A stretch of DNA of 5,788 nt from positions 1 through 5,788 of the forward strand of contig JAGRKY010000178.1 in the NCBI GenBank assembly GCA_020442095.1, written 5' to 3'. This DNA comes from Bauldia sp. Lineage in GTDB: Bacteria; Pseudomonadota; Alphaproteobacteria; Rhizobiales; Kaistiaceae. The position numbers were made by a program, and so were the translations under genes. Below, one piece after another: positions 1 to 5,788 of this stretch. How positions within the stretch are numbered: position 1 is the first letter of the stretch; every line of letters begins with the position of its first letter. A model generated the notes under the pieces. That model was not told the DNA's origin. It ran no database searches and saw nothing but the letters and a program-made list of their open reading frames with translations.

Positions 1-25
1 CGTCTACCAATTCCGCCACGACCGC
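1..25 (-). tRNA. tRNA-Leu, 5' part only (cut by window edge)
   Basis: Read on the minus strand, the first 25 nt of the window give a 7-nt acceptor strand GCGGTCG, the linker TG, and then GCGGAATTGGTAGACG. This is the D-arm sequence typical of bacterial leucine tRNAs (compare GGCGGAATTGGTAGACGC in Escherichia coli tRNA-Leu). The 5' end is therefore placed at position 25. The anticodon, variable arm and acceptor 3' strand lie outside the window, so the isoacceptor cannot be read. Leucine identity rests on the long class-II type D-loop sequence and is likely but not proven. It lies downstream of the MFS gene on the same strand, with its own promoter candidate in between. Confidence 0.88.
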
Positions 26-41
26 CGGTAAATCGCGGGGT

Positions 42-70
42 GATGTAGCAAATCGATTCCGACCTTACAA
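42..70 (-). promoter_or_regulatory. Candidate housekeeping promoter for the tRNA-Leu gene
   Basis: On the minus strand there is a -35-like TTGTAA (65-70) and a -10-like TACATC (42-47), separated by exactly 17 nt. The -10 box ends 16 nt before the mature tRNA 5' end, so initiation about 7 nt downstream would leave a short leader of roughly 9-10 nt for RNase P to remove. The spacing is ideal. The -35 matches TTGACA at four of six positions, and the -10 is a moderate match, as is common in alphaproteobacteria. The sequence shows the pattern; promoter activity is inferred. Confidence 0.5.
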
Positions 71-87
71 GGCGCTGCAGGCATTGA

Positions 88-1314
88 TCACAGGGGCATC
101 CGCTGCTTGATGACAACCGCGACCATCACGCCCATCAGGCAAAGCCCGACCACCGGGAAAACAACGATGTTGATCCACTCCCATCCCAGGGTGCTGAACA
201 GCGTGCCGGAGCTGAAAGACGCAACGGCGACGGTCCCGAAAACGAGGAAATCGTTCAGTCCCTGGACCTTGCCGCGCTCTTCCGGGCGGTAGGTCTGGGT
301 CAGCATCGCGGTTGCACCGATGAAGCCGAAATTCCAGCCGACCCCGAGGAGTATCAGCGCCAGCCAGAAATGGGCGAGATCAATCCCGGCGAGCGCAACG
401 GCACCGCAGCCGGCGAGAAGCGCGAGACCGATCGTGATGATCGCCTCGGCCCCGAACCGGGCGATCAGCCGTCCGGTGAAGAAGCTCGGCCCGAACATCG
501 CCAGGACATGCCACTGGATGCCGAGCGCCGCATTATCCTCGCCGAGCCCGCAGGCGACCATGGCGAGCGGCGCGGCGGTCATCACCAGCGCCATCAGCGC
601 ATAGGATCCCATTGCGCAGGCCACCGCGACGATGAAGCGCGGCTGACGAGCGATTTCCGACAGCGAGCGCCCGCCGGATGTCGTTGCGACCTTTGGTGCC
701 TCCCTCGCGTTGCCGCCAAGCTGCGACAGGATGAGGAATCCGATCACCGCCAGCACCGACATGGCGAAGAAGGACCCCGCAAAAGGGATCGGATCGAGCA
801 GGTTGCGGGTGAAGATGACGGTCTGCGGGCCGATAACCGCCGCGGCGATGCCGCCCATCATCACCCAGGAAATCGCCTTGGCGCGAAACGCCGCATCGCC
901 GCTGTCGGCAGCGGCGAAGCGATATTGCTGGACGAAGGAGGTCGACAGCCCGACGGTCACGAATCCCGCGAACAGGATCCAGAACTGCCCGAGAATCACG
1001 GCCGAAGCCGCGATGATCCCGCCGATCATCGCGAAAAACGTTCCGGTCATGAAGCCGGAGCGTCGCCCGATCCGCCGCATCAGCATCGCAGCCGGAATCG
1101 CGCCCATCGCCACGCCGAGGTTGAAGCCACTCACCGGCAGTGTCGCAAGCGACTTGTCCGGGCCGAGGAGATAGATTCCCGCCAACCCGCCGAGCGTGAT
1201 CCCGATCGGCGGGATTCCGCCGTTTACGGCAGACGCCGCCGACAGGATGAAGGCGTTGCGGCGAGCGTGGGAGTCTTCCGAGGCGGAAGGGACGTCGAGG
1301 GCTTGTTCGGTCAA
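88..1314 (-). CDS. MFS transporter, 12 predicted membrane segments, substrate unknown
   Basis: This 408-residue protein has the length and layout of a major facilitator superfamily permease. After a polar N-terminus (1-20), hydrophobic segments lie near residues 22-50, 58-78, 88-108, 110-130, 147-168 and 178-198. A polar central loop follows (199-226), then segments near 227-250, 268-287, 291-310, 314-336, 353-373 and 380-403. The loop between segments 2 and 3 carries the MFS motif-A remnant RRIGRRSG (80-87), echoed in the second half by GRLIARFGA (281-289). The start is TTG: it is preceded 7 nt upstream by GGGGAG (1322-1327), no in-frame ATG or GTG lies between it and the upstream TGA, and the first internal Met (residue 70) is inside a membrane segment. 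It begins 49 nt after thiL on the same strand, so it may be the last gene of the riboflavin/thiamine operon. A vitamin or precursor substrate is only a guess from position. An inner-membrane location is expected. MFS membership is near certain; the subfamily is not recognised. Confidence 0.9.
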   Translation of the reverse strand: MTEQALDVPSASEDSHARRNAFILSAASAVNGGIPPIGITLGGLAGIYLLGPDKSLATLPVSGFNLGVAMGAIPAAMLMRRIGRRSGFMTGTFFAMIGGIIAASAVILGQFWILFAGFVTVGLSTSFVQQYRFAAADSGDAAFRAKAISWVMMGGIAAAVIGPQTVIFTRNLLDPIPFAGSFFAMSVLAVIGFLILSQLGGNAREAPKVATTSGGRSLSEIARQPRFIVAVACAMGSYALMALVMTAAPLAMVACGLGEDNAALGIQWHVLAMFGPSFFTGRLIARFGAEAIITIGLALLAGCGAVALAGIDLAHFWLALILLGVGWNFGFIGATAMLTQTYRPEERGKVQGLNDFLVFGTVAVASFSSGTLFSTLGWEWINIVVFPVVGLCLMGVMVAVVIKQRMPL

Positions 1315-1321
1315 GAAGCGT

Positions 1322-1327
1322 CTCCCC
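1322..1327 (-). promoter_or_regulatory. Shine-Dalgarno GGGGAG that fixes the TTG start of the MFS gene
   Basis: GGGGAG lies 7 nt upstream of the TTG codon, a good spacing. It supports TTG as the real start of the transporter. The SD overlaps a CCCCGGGG palindrome (1324-1331), so it could be partly base-paired; with the weak start codon this may keep expression modest, which is inference. Confidence 0.6.
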
Positions 1328-1363
1328 GGGGCGGGCTTTTGGACCCGTTCTATCCTTCAGCGC

Positions 1364-2353
1364 CTAGAAATGTATGTGACTCGTCCCGTGTAGCGTCAAT
1401 ACGCCGCCATCGGCATTCCGGACCACCGGGGTCCCCTCGCCTTCGACGACGCGCCCGATTCGCGTCACCGGCACGCCCGCCTCGGCAGCCTCCTCGGCAT
1501 ATCGCTCGGCGTCCGGCTCCGGCACCGCGGCGAGAATCTCGTAGTCGTCGCCGCCGTTGAGGATGGTCGGCAGCGCGGTCGCATCGGCCTCGACCAGCGC
1601 GCGTGCGCCCGCCGAAAGCGGCACCGCGTCCGCGACGATCTCGCCACCGACGCGCGACGCCCGGCAAAGGTGGGCGAAGTCGCCGACGAGGCCGTCGGAT
1701 ATATCGAGCGAGGCGGTCGCATAGCGCCGCAATACCGGCGCGAGCCCGGTGCGCGGCTGGGGATAGAGATAGCGGTCGAGGAGATGATCGGCCGCCTTGC
1801 CCGCGGGCATCGCGTCGATCGTCCCCAACCGGATACGCAGCCCGAGCGCCGCATCGCCGATCGTGCCGGAGACGAAGACCACGTCGCCCGGCGCCGCCCC
1901 GGCGCGCCGCACGACGCTGCCAGCGGGCGCGAGCCCGAAGGCCGATATCGAGACCGTCGTGCCGCCCGCCGCCCGGTTGGTGTCGCCGCCGAAGAGGGAG
2001 ACGCCATAGCGCTCCTGGTCGGCCGCAAGCCCCTCGCAGAAAGCCCTGATCCAGTCCTCGGTCCAGTCGCTGCCGAGCGCGATCGACATCAGGTAGCCGA
2101 CCGGCGTCGCGCCCTTGCTGGCCAGATCGGAGAGGTTGACCCGCAGCGCCTTGGCCGCGATCGCCTCGGGAGGATCGTCGGGGAAGAAATGGATACCGGC
2201 AGCGATGAGGTCGGCCTTGAGGACCAGATCCTCGCCATGCGGCGGCACATAGACCGCGACATCGTCGATCAGGCCGAAAGCACCGGGATCAGAGGCGAGC
2301 GGGCGAAAATACCGCGCGATCAGCTCGAATTCGCCGGGTCGGTCGGCCGCCAT
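1364..2353 (-). CDS. thiL: Thiamine-monophosphate kinase ThiL
   Basis: ThiL phosphorylates thiamine monophosphate with ATP to give thiamine pyrophosphate, the last step of thiamine cofactor synthesis, in the cytosol. The 329-residue length is normal for the family. Visible signatures in order: the N-terminal acidic metal/nucleotide motif as IDDVAVY (29-35; many members have DDAA), the ADLIAAGIHFFPDD segment (48-60), the strongly conserved RVNLSDLASKGA (71-82), FGGDTNRA (121-128), SGTIGDAALG (162-171), LDISDGL (216-222), and NGGDDYEIL (266-274) near the end. All Asp-rich metal-binding motifs are intact, so it should be active. The ATG start lies 6 nt after the nusB stop, which points to translation coupled to nusB. 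The nusB-thiL neighbourhood is recurrent in alphaproteobacteria. No TPP riboswitch is visible in the short intergenic space, so expression probably follows the operon. Confidence 0.97.
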   Translation of the reverse strand: MAADRPGEFELIARYFRPLASDPGAFGLIDDVAVYVPPHGEDLVLKADLIAAGIHFFPDDPPEAIAAKALRVNLSDLASKGATPVGYLMSIALGSDWTEDWIRAFCEGLAADQERYGVSLFGGDTNRAAGGTTVSISAFGLAPAGSVVRRAGAAPGDVVFVSGTIGDAALGLRIRLGTIDAMPAGKAADHLLDRYLYPQPRTGLAPVLRRYATASLDISDGLVGDFAHLCRASRVGGEIVADAVPLSAGARALVEADATALPTILNGGDDYEILAAVPEPDAERYAEEAAEAGVPVTRIGRVVEGEGTPVVRNADGGVLTLHGTSHIHF

Positions 2354-2359
2354 GCCCGG

Positions 2360-2848
2360 TCACGTCCGCTGGGTGGCCGTGAATTCTGCCGGCCGGCAGG
2401 AACGGGCGAGCTTGTCGAGGACGGCATTGACCATGCCGGCGGCTTCGGCATCGAAGAAGGCGCGCGCCACGTCGACATATTCGGTGATCACCACCCTGCC
2501 CGGCACGTCCGACCGGCTTGCGAGCTCATAGGCGCCGGAGCGGAGGATCGCCCTGAGGGTCGCGTCGATCCGGGTCAGCGGCCAGCCCGGGGTAAGCGCC
2601 TGGTGGATCGCCGGATCGAGCGCACGCTGGTCGCGCACCACGCCGGAGACGAGATCGCGGAAGAAGGCCTCGTCGGCGTCGCGATACTGCTCGCCATCGA
2701 CGACGCGGCCGAGCCGATAGGCCTCGAATTCGGCCAGCACGTCGGGCAGCGTCGCGCCCGCAAGGTCCATCTGGTAGAGCGCCTGCACGGCCGCGAGGCG
2801 CGCGGCGCCGCGCTGGTTCGCGGGTTTTGCCGGCCGGGCGTCGCTCAT
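2360..2848 (-). CDS. nusB: Transcription antitermination factor NusB
   Basis: NusB is a small all-helical RNA-binding protein. With NusE (ribosomal protein S10) it binds boxA RNA and supports processive transcription of rRNA operons. The 162-residue product has the N-terminal helix signature [17 protein letters not shown] (15-31) and a strongly conserved C-terminal half, with [20 protein letters not shown] (102-121), [10 protein letters not shown] (123-132) and the hallmark [12 protein letters not shown] (138-149). Residues 1-14 are a polar, basic lead-in, and a short variable tail follows residue 150. The ATG overlaps the ribH stop as ATGA. There is no strong Shine-Dalgarno sequence, so reinitiation by ribosomes finishing ribH is likely. 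Linkage of ribH and nusB is widespread in bacteria. Confidence 0.97.
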   Translation of the reverse strand: MSDARPAKPANQRGAARLAAVQALYQMDLAGATLPDVLAEFEAYRLGRVVDGEQYRDADEAFFRDLVSGVVRDQRALDPAIHQALTPGWPLTRIDATLRAILRSGAYELASRSDVPGRVVITEYVDVARAFFDAEAAGMVNAVLDKLARSCRPAEFTATQRT

Positions 2849-3300
2849 CGTCCGGCGCCGAGGCGTTCCCGCGTCGCGATCATCGCAAGCGCCGCCTCGG
2901 CGGCCGCGCCCCCCTTGTTCTTGTTGTCGACCCGCGCCCGGACCATCGCCTGCTCGCGGTTGTCGACGGTCAGGATGCCGTTGCCGACGGCAAGCGGACC
3001 GGCCACCGCCAGATCCATGATCGCGCGCCCGGATTCGCCGGCGACGATGTCGTAATGGCTCGTCTCGCCGCGGATGACGCAGCCGAGGAGCACGAAGCCG
3101 TCATATCGGGTTCCGCCGTCGGCCATGGCCGCGACCGCCATCGCCATCGCCGCCGGAATCTCGAAGGCGCCGGGCACGGAGATGTGGTCGTAGGTCCCGC
3201 CTGCCGCGGCGATCGCCTGGGTGGCCCCGCGGACCAGTTCCTCGGCGATATCCACGTAGAAACGGGCGTCGATGATCAGAAGATGCGGCGAAGTCGCCAT
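2845..3300 (-). CDS. ribH: 6,7-dimethyl-8-ribityllumazine synthase RibH
   Basis: Lumazine synthase condenses 5-amino-6-ribitylaminouracil with 3,4-dihydroxy-2-butanone 4-phosphate to form 6,7-dimethyl-8-ribityllumazine, the substrate of riboflavin synthase. The 151-residue length is typical. Visible landmarks: the early aromatic ARFY (12-15), VPGAFEIP (42-49), the active-site loop [14 protein letters not shown] (73-86) with the conserved general-base histidine at 82, [13 protein letters not shown] (107-119), and the C-terminal [10 protein letters not shown] (128-137). Family members form pentamers, decamers or 60-subunit shells; the quaternary state cannot be read here. The ATG start fits the family N-terminus. 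An AGG core about 10 nt upstream serves as Shine-Dalgarno and lies inside a hairpin in the ribE-ribH gap. The stop codon overlaps the nusB start by 4 nt. Confidence 0.97.
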   Translation of the reverse strand: MATSPHLLIIDARFYVDIAEELVRGATQAIAAAGGTYDHISVPGAFEIPAAMAMAVAAMADGGTRYDGFVLLGCVIRGETSHYDIVAGESGRAIMDLAVAGPLAVGNGILTVDNREQAMVRARVDNKNKGGAAAEAALAMIATRERLGAGR

Positions 3301-3304
3301 GGCA

Positions 3305-3336
3305 GTCGGACCTGTCTCGGAAATGCAGGTCGCGAC
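3305..3336 (-). promoter_or_regulatory. Intercistronic hairpin between ribE and ribH covering the ribH Shine-Dalgarno
   Basis: On the minus strand, directly after the ribE TAA, the left arm GTCG(C)GACCTG (3326-3336, one unpaired C) pairs with the right arm CAGGTCCGAC (3305-3314) across an 11-nt loop (3315-3325). That is ten Watson-Crick pairs with a single bulge, filling 32 of the 36 intergenic nucleotides. The right arm contains AGG, the only reasonable ribH Shine-Dalgarno core, and the start codon lies 4 nt beyond the stem. There is no U-run after the stem, so it is not an intrinsic terminator. A ribosome stopping at ribE would sit on the left arm and open the structure. The pairing is seen directly; the coupling role is inferred. 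Confidence 0.6.
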
Positions 3337-3942
3337 TTAGGCTGTTTCCGCGAGCCGCGCAACATATCGGGCGATCAGATCGACCTCGAGGTTGACCCGA
3401 TCCCCCTTCTTCCGCTCGTTCCAGTTCGTCACCTGGAGGGTGTGCGGGATGAGCAGGCAGTCGAAGCGGTCGTCCTTCACCGAGTTCACGGTCAGGGAGG
3501 TTCCGTCGAGGGCGACCGAGCCCTTGGGCGCGACCAGCCGGCCGATCTTCTCCGGCAGCTCGAACCAGAAGCGGGTCGTCTCGCCGAGGTCCTCGCGCTC
3601 GACGACCGAGACCATGGCGTCGACATGGCCGCTGACCATGTGGCCGGACAGCTCGTCGCCGACCTTGAGCGGCCTTTCGAGGTTGAGGCGCCGTCCGAGA
3701 TCCCAGTCGGATGCCGTTGTAACTTCTAGTGTTTCCGGCGCGGCATCGACCTCGAAAATGGTCTCGCCGTCCGAGCCGTCGTCGCGGGAAACGACGGTCA
3801 GGCAGATGCCGTTGCAGGCGATCGAGCCGCCGATGACGAGGTCCTCCGGCTTGAACTTGCAGGCGATGGCAATGCGCTGCACGTCATTGCGCTGACCGTT
3901 GCTGATGACCGTTCCAACGTCCGAGACGATTCCGGTGAACAT
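3337..3942 (-). CDS. ribE: Riboflavin synthase (alpha chain), RibE
   Basis: This enzyme dismutates two molecules of 6,7-dimethyl-8-ribityllumazine into riboflavin and 5-amino-6-ribitylaminouracil, the last step of riboflavin synthesis. The 201-residue protein shows the internal duplication of the family, two lumazine-binding beta-barrels. Barrel 1 (about 1-95) opens with the invariant MFTGIV and holds GGSIACNGICLTV (38-50). Barrel 2 (about 96-190) has SGHMVSGHVD (99-108) and the matching PKGSVALDGTSLTVN (139-153), followed by IPHTLQVTNW (165-174). The open frame continues upstream into ribD, but the true start is the ATG at 3942, because MFTGI is the conserved N-terminus of the family. A GAGGAG (3945-3950) sits unusually close, 2 nt before ATG, and the ribD stop is 10 nt upstream, so reinitiation is likely. 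The gene is called ribC in some genomes. Confidence 0.97.
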   Translation of the reverse strand: MFTGIVSDVGTVISNGQRNDVQRIAIACKFKPEDLVIGGSIACNGICLTVVSRDDGSDGETIFEVDAAPETLEVTTASDWDLGRRLNLERPLKVGDELSGHMVSGHVDAMVSVVEREDLGETTRFWFELPEKIGRLVAPKGSVALDGTSLTVNSVKDDRFDCLLIPHTLQVTNWNERKKGDRVNLEVDLIARYVARLAETA

Positions 3943-3952
3943 GGCTCCTCGC

Positions 3953-5083
3953 TCAGGCTCTGAGATAGCGTCGCATCTGGTCGTCCCCGACCGTCGCGGC
4001 TTCGATCTGGCGAAACCGCGGACTGCGCTCGATCGCCGATAATGCATACCCTTCAAGGGCGCGGACACCGTCCGGCCCGACGACGACCGGCGCGCGGAAG
4101 AGCACGATCTCGTCGAGGAGGTCGTCGGCGAGCAGCGACGCCGCAACCCGCGCCCCGCCCTCGACGAAGACGCGTGTGAAGCCCTCCTCCGCCAGATCGG
4201 CAAGCGCCTCCGGCAGGTTGAGGCCGTTCGGCCCGTCGCTCGTCTCGATCACCTTGACGCCGGCTCCGATCAGCGCCGCCTTGGCGTCGGCTCCCGCCGC
4301 CGGGCCGACGATCACGATGACCGGCACCTCGCCGGCCGTCGCCACCAGCTTGGTGTCGAGCGGCAGCCGCGCCGACGGGTCGAGGATGATCCGTGCCGGC
4401 GAGCGCGCTTCCAGCCCCGGCAACCGCACCGTCAGCCGCGGATCGTCGACGAGGACGGTCCCGATCCCGACCATCACCGCGTCAGACTCGACGCGCATCG
4501 CCTGGACGGCGGTCAGCGCCGGCTTGCCGGTGATCATCATCCGCTCGCCTTCGCGGCGGCCGATCATGCCGTCGGCGGAAACGGCGAGCTTGAGCGTCAC
4601 CTGCGGCCGTCCGCGGGTCACCCGCGAGATATGGCCGGCATGGTCGCGCCGTGCGACGTCGGCGAGGACGCCGGTATCGACCCTGATCCCGGCTTCCTCC
4701 AGCATCGCCCTGCCCCTGCCCGAGACCCGCGGGTCGGGATCTTCCAGCGCCATCACCACCCGGGCGACGCCGGCCGATATCAGGGCCGAGGCGCAGGGCG
4801 GCGTCTTGCCGGTGTGGGAACAGGGTTCGAGCGTCACGTACACGGTGGCGCCGCGCGCCGCCTCGCCGGCCTGCTCGAGCGCAATGGGCTCGGCATGGGG
4901 ACGGCCGCCGGGCGCGGTCCAGCCGCGGCCGACCACGATCGCGTTGCCGTCCTCCATCCGCGTCACGATCGCCCCGACGGCGGGATTGGGCCAGGTACGG
5001 CCGAGATTCCGCCGCCCGATCCTGAGCGCCGCCGCCATCAGCCGCCGGTCGAGCTCCGCCGGAACGCCCGTGCCGGCGCCCAT
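3953..5083 (-). CDS. ribD: Bifunctional diaminohydroxyphosphoribosylaminopyrimidine deaminase / uracil reductase RibD
   Basis: RibD carries out two consecutive early steps of riboflavin synthesis: deamination of the pyrimidine ring, then NADPH-dependent reduction of the ribosyl side chain. The 376-residue length is standard. The N-terminal deaminase domain (about 12-150) has NPAVGAIV (33-40), the zinc/catalytic HAE (63-65) and EPCSHTGKTPPC (86-97), giving zinc ligands His63, Cys88 and Cys97 and the catalytic Glu65. The C-terminal reductase domain (about 160-376) begins at VTLKLAVSADG (162-172) and carries ITGKPAL (184-190), SDAVMVGIGTVLVDDPRLTVR (200-220) and VEGGARVAASLL (307-318). Both activities appear intact. 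About a dozen residues precede the usual family start. The ATG is nevertheless well supported, because it overlaps the nrdR stop as TGATG with GGGGAC roughly 9 nt upstream. No FMN riboswitch precedes the gene. Confidence 0.97.
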   Translation of the reverse strand: MGAGTGVPAELDRRLMAAALRIGRRNLGRTWPNPAVGAIVTRMEDGNAIVVGRGWTAPGGRPHAEPIALEQAGEAARGATVYVTLEPCSHTGKTPPCASALISAGVARVVMALEDPDPRVSGRGRAMLEEAGIRVDTGVLADVARRDHAGHISRVTRGRPQVTLKLAVSADGMIGRREGERMMITGKPALTAVQAMRVESDAVMVGIGTVLVDDPRLTVRLPGLEARSPARIILDPSARLPLDTKLVATAGEVPVIVIVGPAAGADAKAALIGAGVKVIETSDGPNGLNLPEALADLAEEGFTRVFVEGGARVAASLLADDLLDEIVLFRAPVVVGPDGVRALEGYALSAIERSPRFRQIEAATVGDDQMRRYLRA

Positions 5084-5565
5084 CAGTCGTCGTCCCCGCT
5101 GAGGCCGATGCTCGGCTCTTCCGACAACTCGCCGACGAAGGCTTCGAAATCCTTGGCTTCGCGGAAATTCTTGTAGACCGAGGCGAACCGCACATAGGCG
5201 ACGGTATCGAGGCCGCGAAGCCCCTCCATGACCAGATGGCCGATCGTCTCCGACGGGATGTCGCTCTCGCCCGAGCTCTCGAGCTGGCGGACGATGCCAT
5301 TGACCATCCGCTCGACCCGCTCGGGGTCGACCTGCCGCTTGCGCAGCGCCACCTGGACGGAGCGCATCAGCTTGTCGCGATCGAAGGGAACCCTGCGGTT
5401 GTTCTTCTTCACGACCATCAGCTCGCGGAGCTGCACCCGCTCGAAGGTGGTGAAGCGACCGCCACAGTCGGGGCAGACCCGGCGGCGGCGGATCGCAGTA
5501 TTGTCCTGGGAAGGCCGCGAGTCCTTCACCTGGGTGTCGGGATTGCCGCAGAACGGACAGCGCAT
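5083..5565 (-). CDS. nrdR: Transcriptional repressor NrdR
   Basis: NrdR represses ribonucleotide reductase genes by binding NrdR boxes in a nucleotide-dependent way. The 160-residue protein begins with the family's zinc ribbon: Cys3 and Cys6 in MRCPFCG, and Cys31 and Cys34 in [14 protein letters not shown] (30-43). Between the two pairs lies a basic DNA-binding stretch including DSRPS (15-19) and IRRRRV (25-30). An ATP-cone domain follows (about 49-139), recognisable from [16 protein letters not shown] (51-66) and [12 protein letters not shown] (123-134). The acidic tail (149-160) is variable in the family. The ATG starts 27 nt after glyA, and the stop shares one base with the ribD start. No NrdR-box pair was noticed in the window, so its targets and any autoregulatory site lie elsewhere. 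Confidence 0.98.
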   Translation of the reverse strand: MRCPFCGNPDTQVKDSRPSQDNTAIRRRRVCPDCGGRFTTFERVQLRELMVVKKNNRRVPFDRDKLMRSVQVALRKRQVDPERVERMVNGIVRQLESSGESDIPSETIGHLVMEGLRGLDTVAYVRFASVYKNFREAKDFEAFVGELSEEPSIGLSGDDD

Positions 5566-5592
5566 GCGTCTTGGCCGTAATCCGCGCTTCGC

Positions 5593-5788
5593 TCAGTCCG
5601 AATAAATCGGGAACCGGGCGGTCAGCGCATGAACCTTTTCCTTGACCGAAGCCTCGACCAGCGGGGCGGAGCCGTCCTCCGACTGCGCGACCGCGTCGAG
5701 GACCTCGGCAATCAGAGCGCCGACCTGGCGGAACTCGGCGATGCCGAAGCCGCGGGTCGTGCAGGCCGGGGTGCCGAGCCGGATGCCC
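5593..5788 (-). CDS. glyA: Serine hydroxymethyltransferase GlyA, C-terminal 64 residues (5' end outside window)
   Basis: On the minus strand, the frame from position 5787 to the TGA at 5593-5595 encodes 64 residues. It begins [19 protein letters not shown] and ends [13 protein letters not shown]. This is the C-terminal end of serine hydroxymethyltransferase, the PLP enzyme that interconverts serine and glycine and loads tetrahydrofolate with a one-carbon unit. The arginine in GIRLGTPA corresponds to the conserved residue that binds the substrate carboxylate. The position after GTPA, often Gly in alphaproteobacteria, is Cys here and is tolerated in the family. The gene is cut only by the window edge. 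It runs into nrdR after 27 nt without a visible terminator, matching the conserved glyA-nrdR pairing and suggesting that one promoter upstream of glyA drives the downstream genes. Confidence 0.95.
   Translation of the reverse strand, partial: GIRLGTPACTTRGFGIAEFRQVGALIAEVLDAVAQSEDGSAPLVEASVKEKVHALTARFPIYSD

Noticed and set aside
71..84. GGCGCTGCAGGC near the end of the MFS gene as a possible terminator stem
   Set aside because: It is only a short CTGCAG palindrome with no loop and no U-tract on the minus strand.
1315..1341. A GC-rich inverted sequence followed by TTTT on the plus strand, resembling an intrinsic terminator
   Set aside because: The outer AAGC/GCTT arms pair, but the interior has mismatches and the CCCCGGGG core leaves no loop. 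No plus-strand gene precedes it, and on the minus strand there is no U-run after the stem.
370..1560. A 396-codon open frame on the plus strand antisense to the MFS gene and the end of thiL
   Set aside because: It is highly charged, low in complexity and without domain signatures. The opposite strand encodes a clear 12-segment membrane protein, so this is a compositional shadow.
1670..3055. A 461-codon open frame on the plus strand, antisense to thiL, nusB and ribH
   Set aside because: Its translation is rich in Arg, Gly and Ala without any recognisable domain. It spans three genes with intact family motifs on the other strand. Long antisense open frames are expected from strong GC bias at third positions.
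3943..4203. An 87-codon upstream extension of the ribE reading frame into ribD
   Set aside because: The extension is out of frame with ribD and rich in Arg and Ser. Riboflavin synthase starts with the conserved MFTGI at 3942, so the extension is not part of the protein.
5084..5110. FMN riboswitch in front of ribD
   Set aside because: The ribD start overlaps the nrdR stop, so there is no leader, and none of the conserved RFN element segments are seen in the preceding coding sequence.
5566..5592. A separate promoter or NrdR box in the glyA-nrdR gap
   Set aside because: The 27-nt gap is too short to hold a full promoter, and no palindromic NrdR-box-like sequence was seen in it.

Overview
The window is high-GC DNA and almost entirely coding on the minus strand. 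It reads as a piece of an alphaproteobacterial chromosome, most likely Hyphomicrobiales (Rhizobiales) or a close relative. The basis is the gene order glyA-nrdR-ribD-ribE-ribH-nusB-thiL, which is characteristic of that class, together with the style of the protein sequences. I cannot name a genus. No mobile element, CRISPR array, foreign-looking island or new defence-type system is visible; this is core metabolic territory.

Layout in the direction of transcription, from high to low coordinates: the 3' end of glyA (serine hydroxymethyltransferase, cut by the window edge); nrdR (repressor of ribonucleotide reductase genes); ribD (bifunctional pyrimidine deaminase/reductase); ribE (riboflavin synthase); ribH (lumazine synthase); nusB (antitermination factor); thiL (thiamine-monophosphate kinase); an MFS transporter of unknown substrate; and the first 25 nt of a tRNA-Leu gene that runs off the left edge. 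The spacings are 27 nt, 1-nt overlap (TGATG), 10 nt, 36 nt, 4-nt overlap (ATGA), 6 nt and 49 nt. The first seven genes therefore look like one co-transcribed, translationally coupled unit, with the MFS gene possibly its last member. The operon promoter must lie beyond the right edge. The tRNA has its own plausible sigma-70-type promoter in the gap after the MFS gene.

RibD, RibE and RibH supply the middle and final steps of riboflavin synthesis; RibA and RibB activities are not encoded here. GlyA supplies one-carbon units, ThiL makes thiamine pyrophosphate, and NrdR and NusB are regulatory proteins. The most interesting non-coding element is a near-complete hairpin filling the 36-nt ribE-ribH gap. 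One arm starts directly after the ribE stop codon and the other contains the ribH Shine-Dalgarno core, which suggests translational coupling between riboflavin synthase and lumazine synthase. The other item of note is the uncharacterised MFS transporter, which starts with TTG and sits at the end of a vitamin/cofactor operon.
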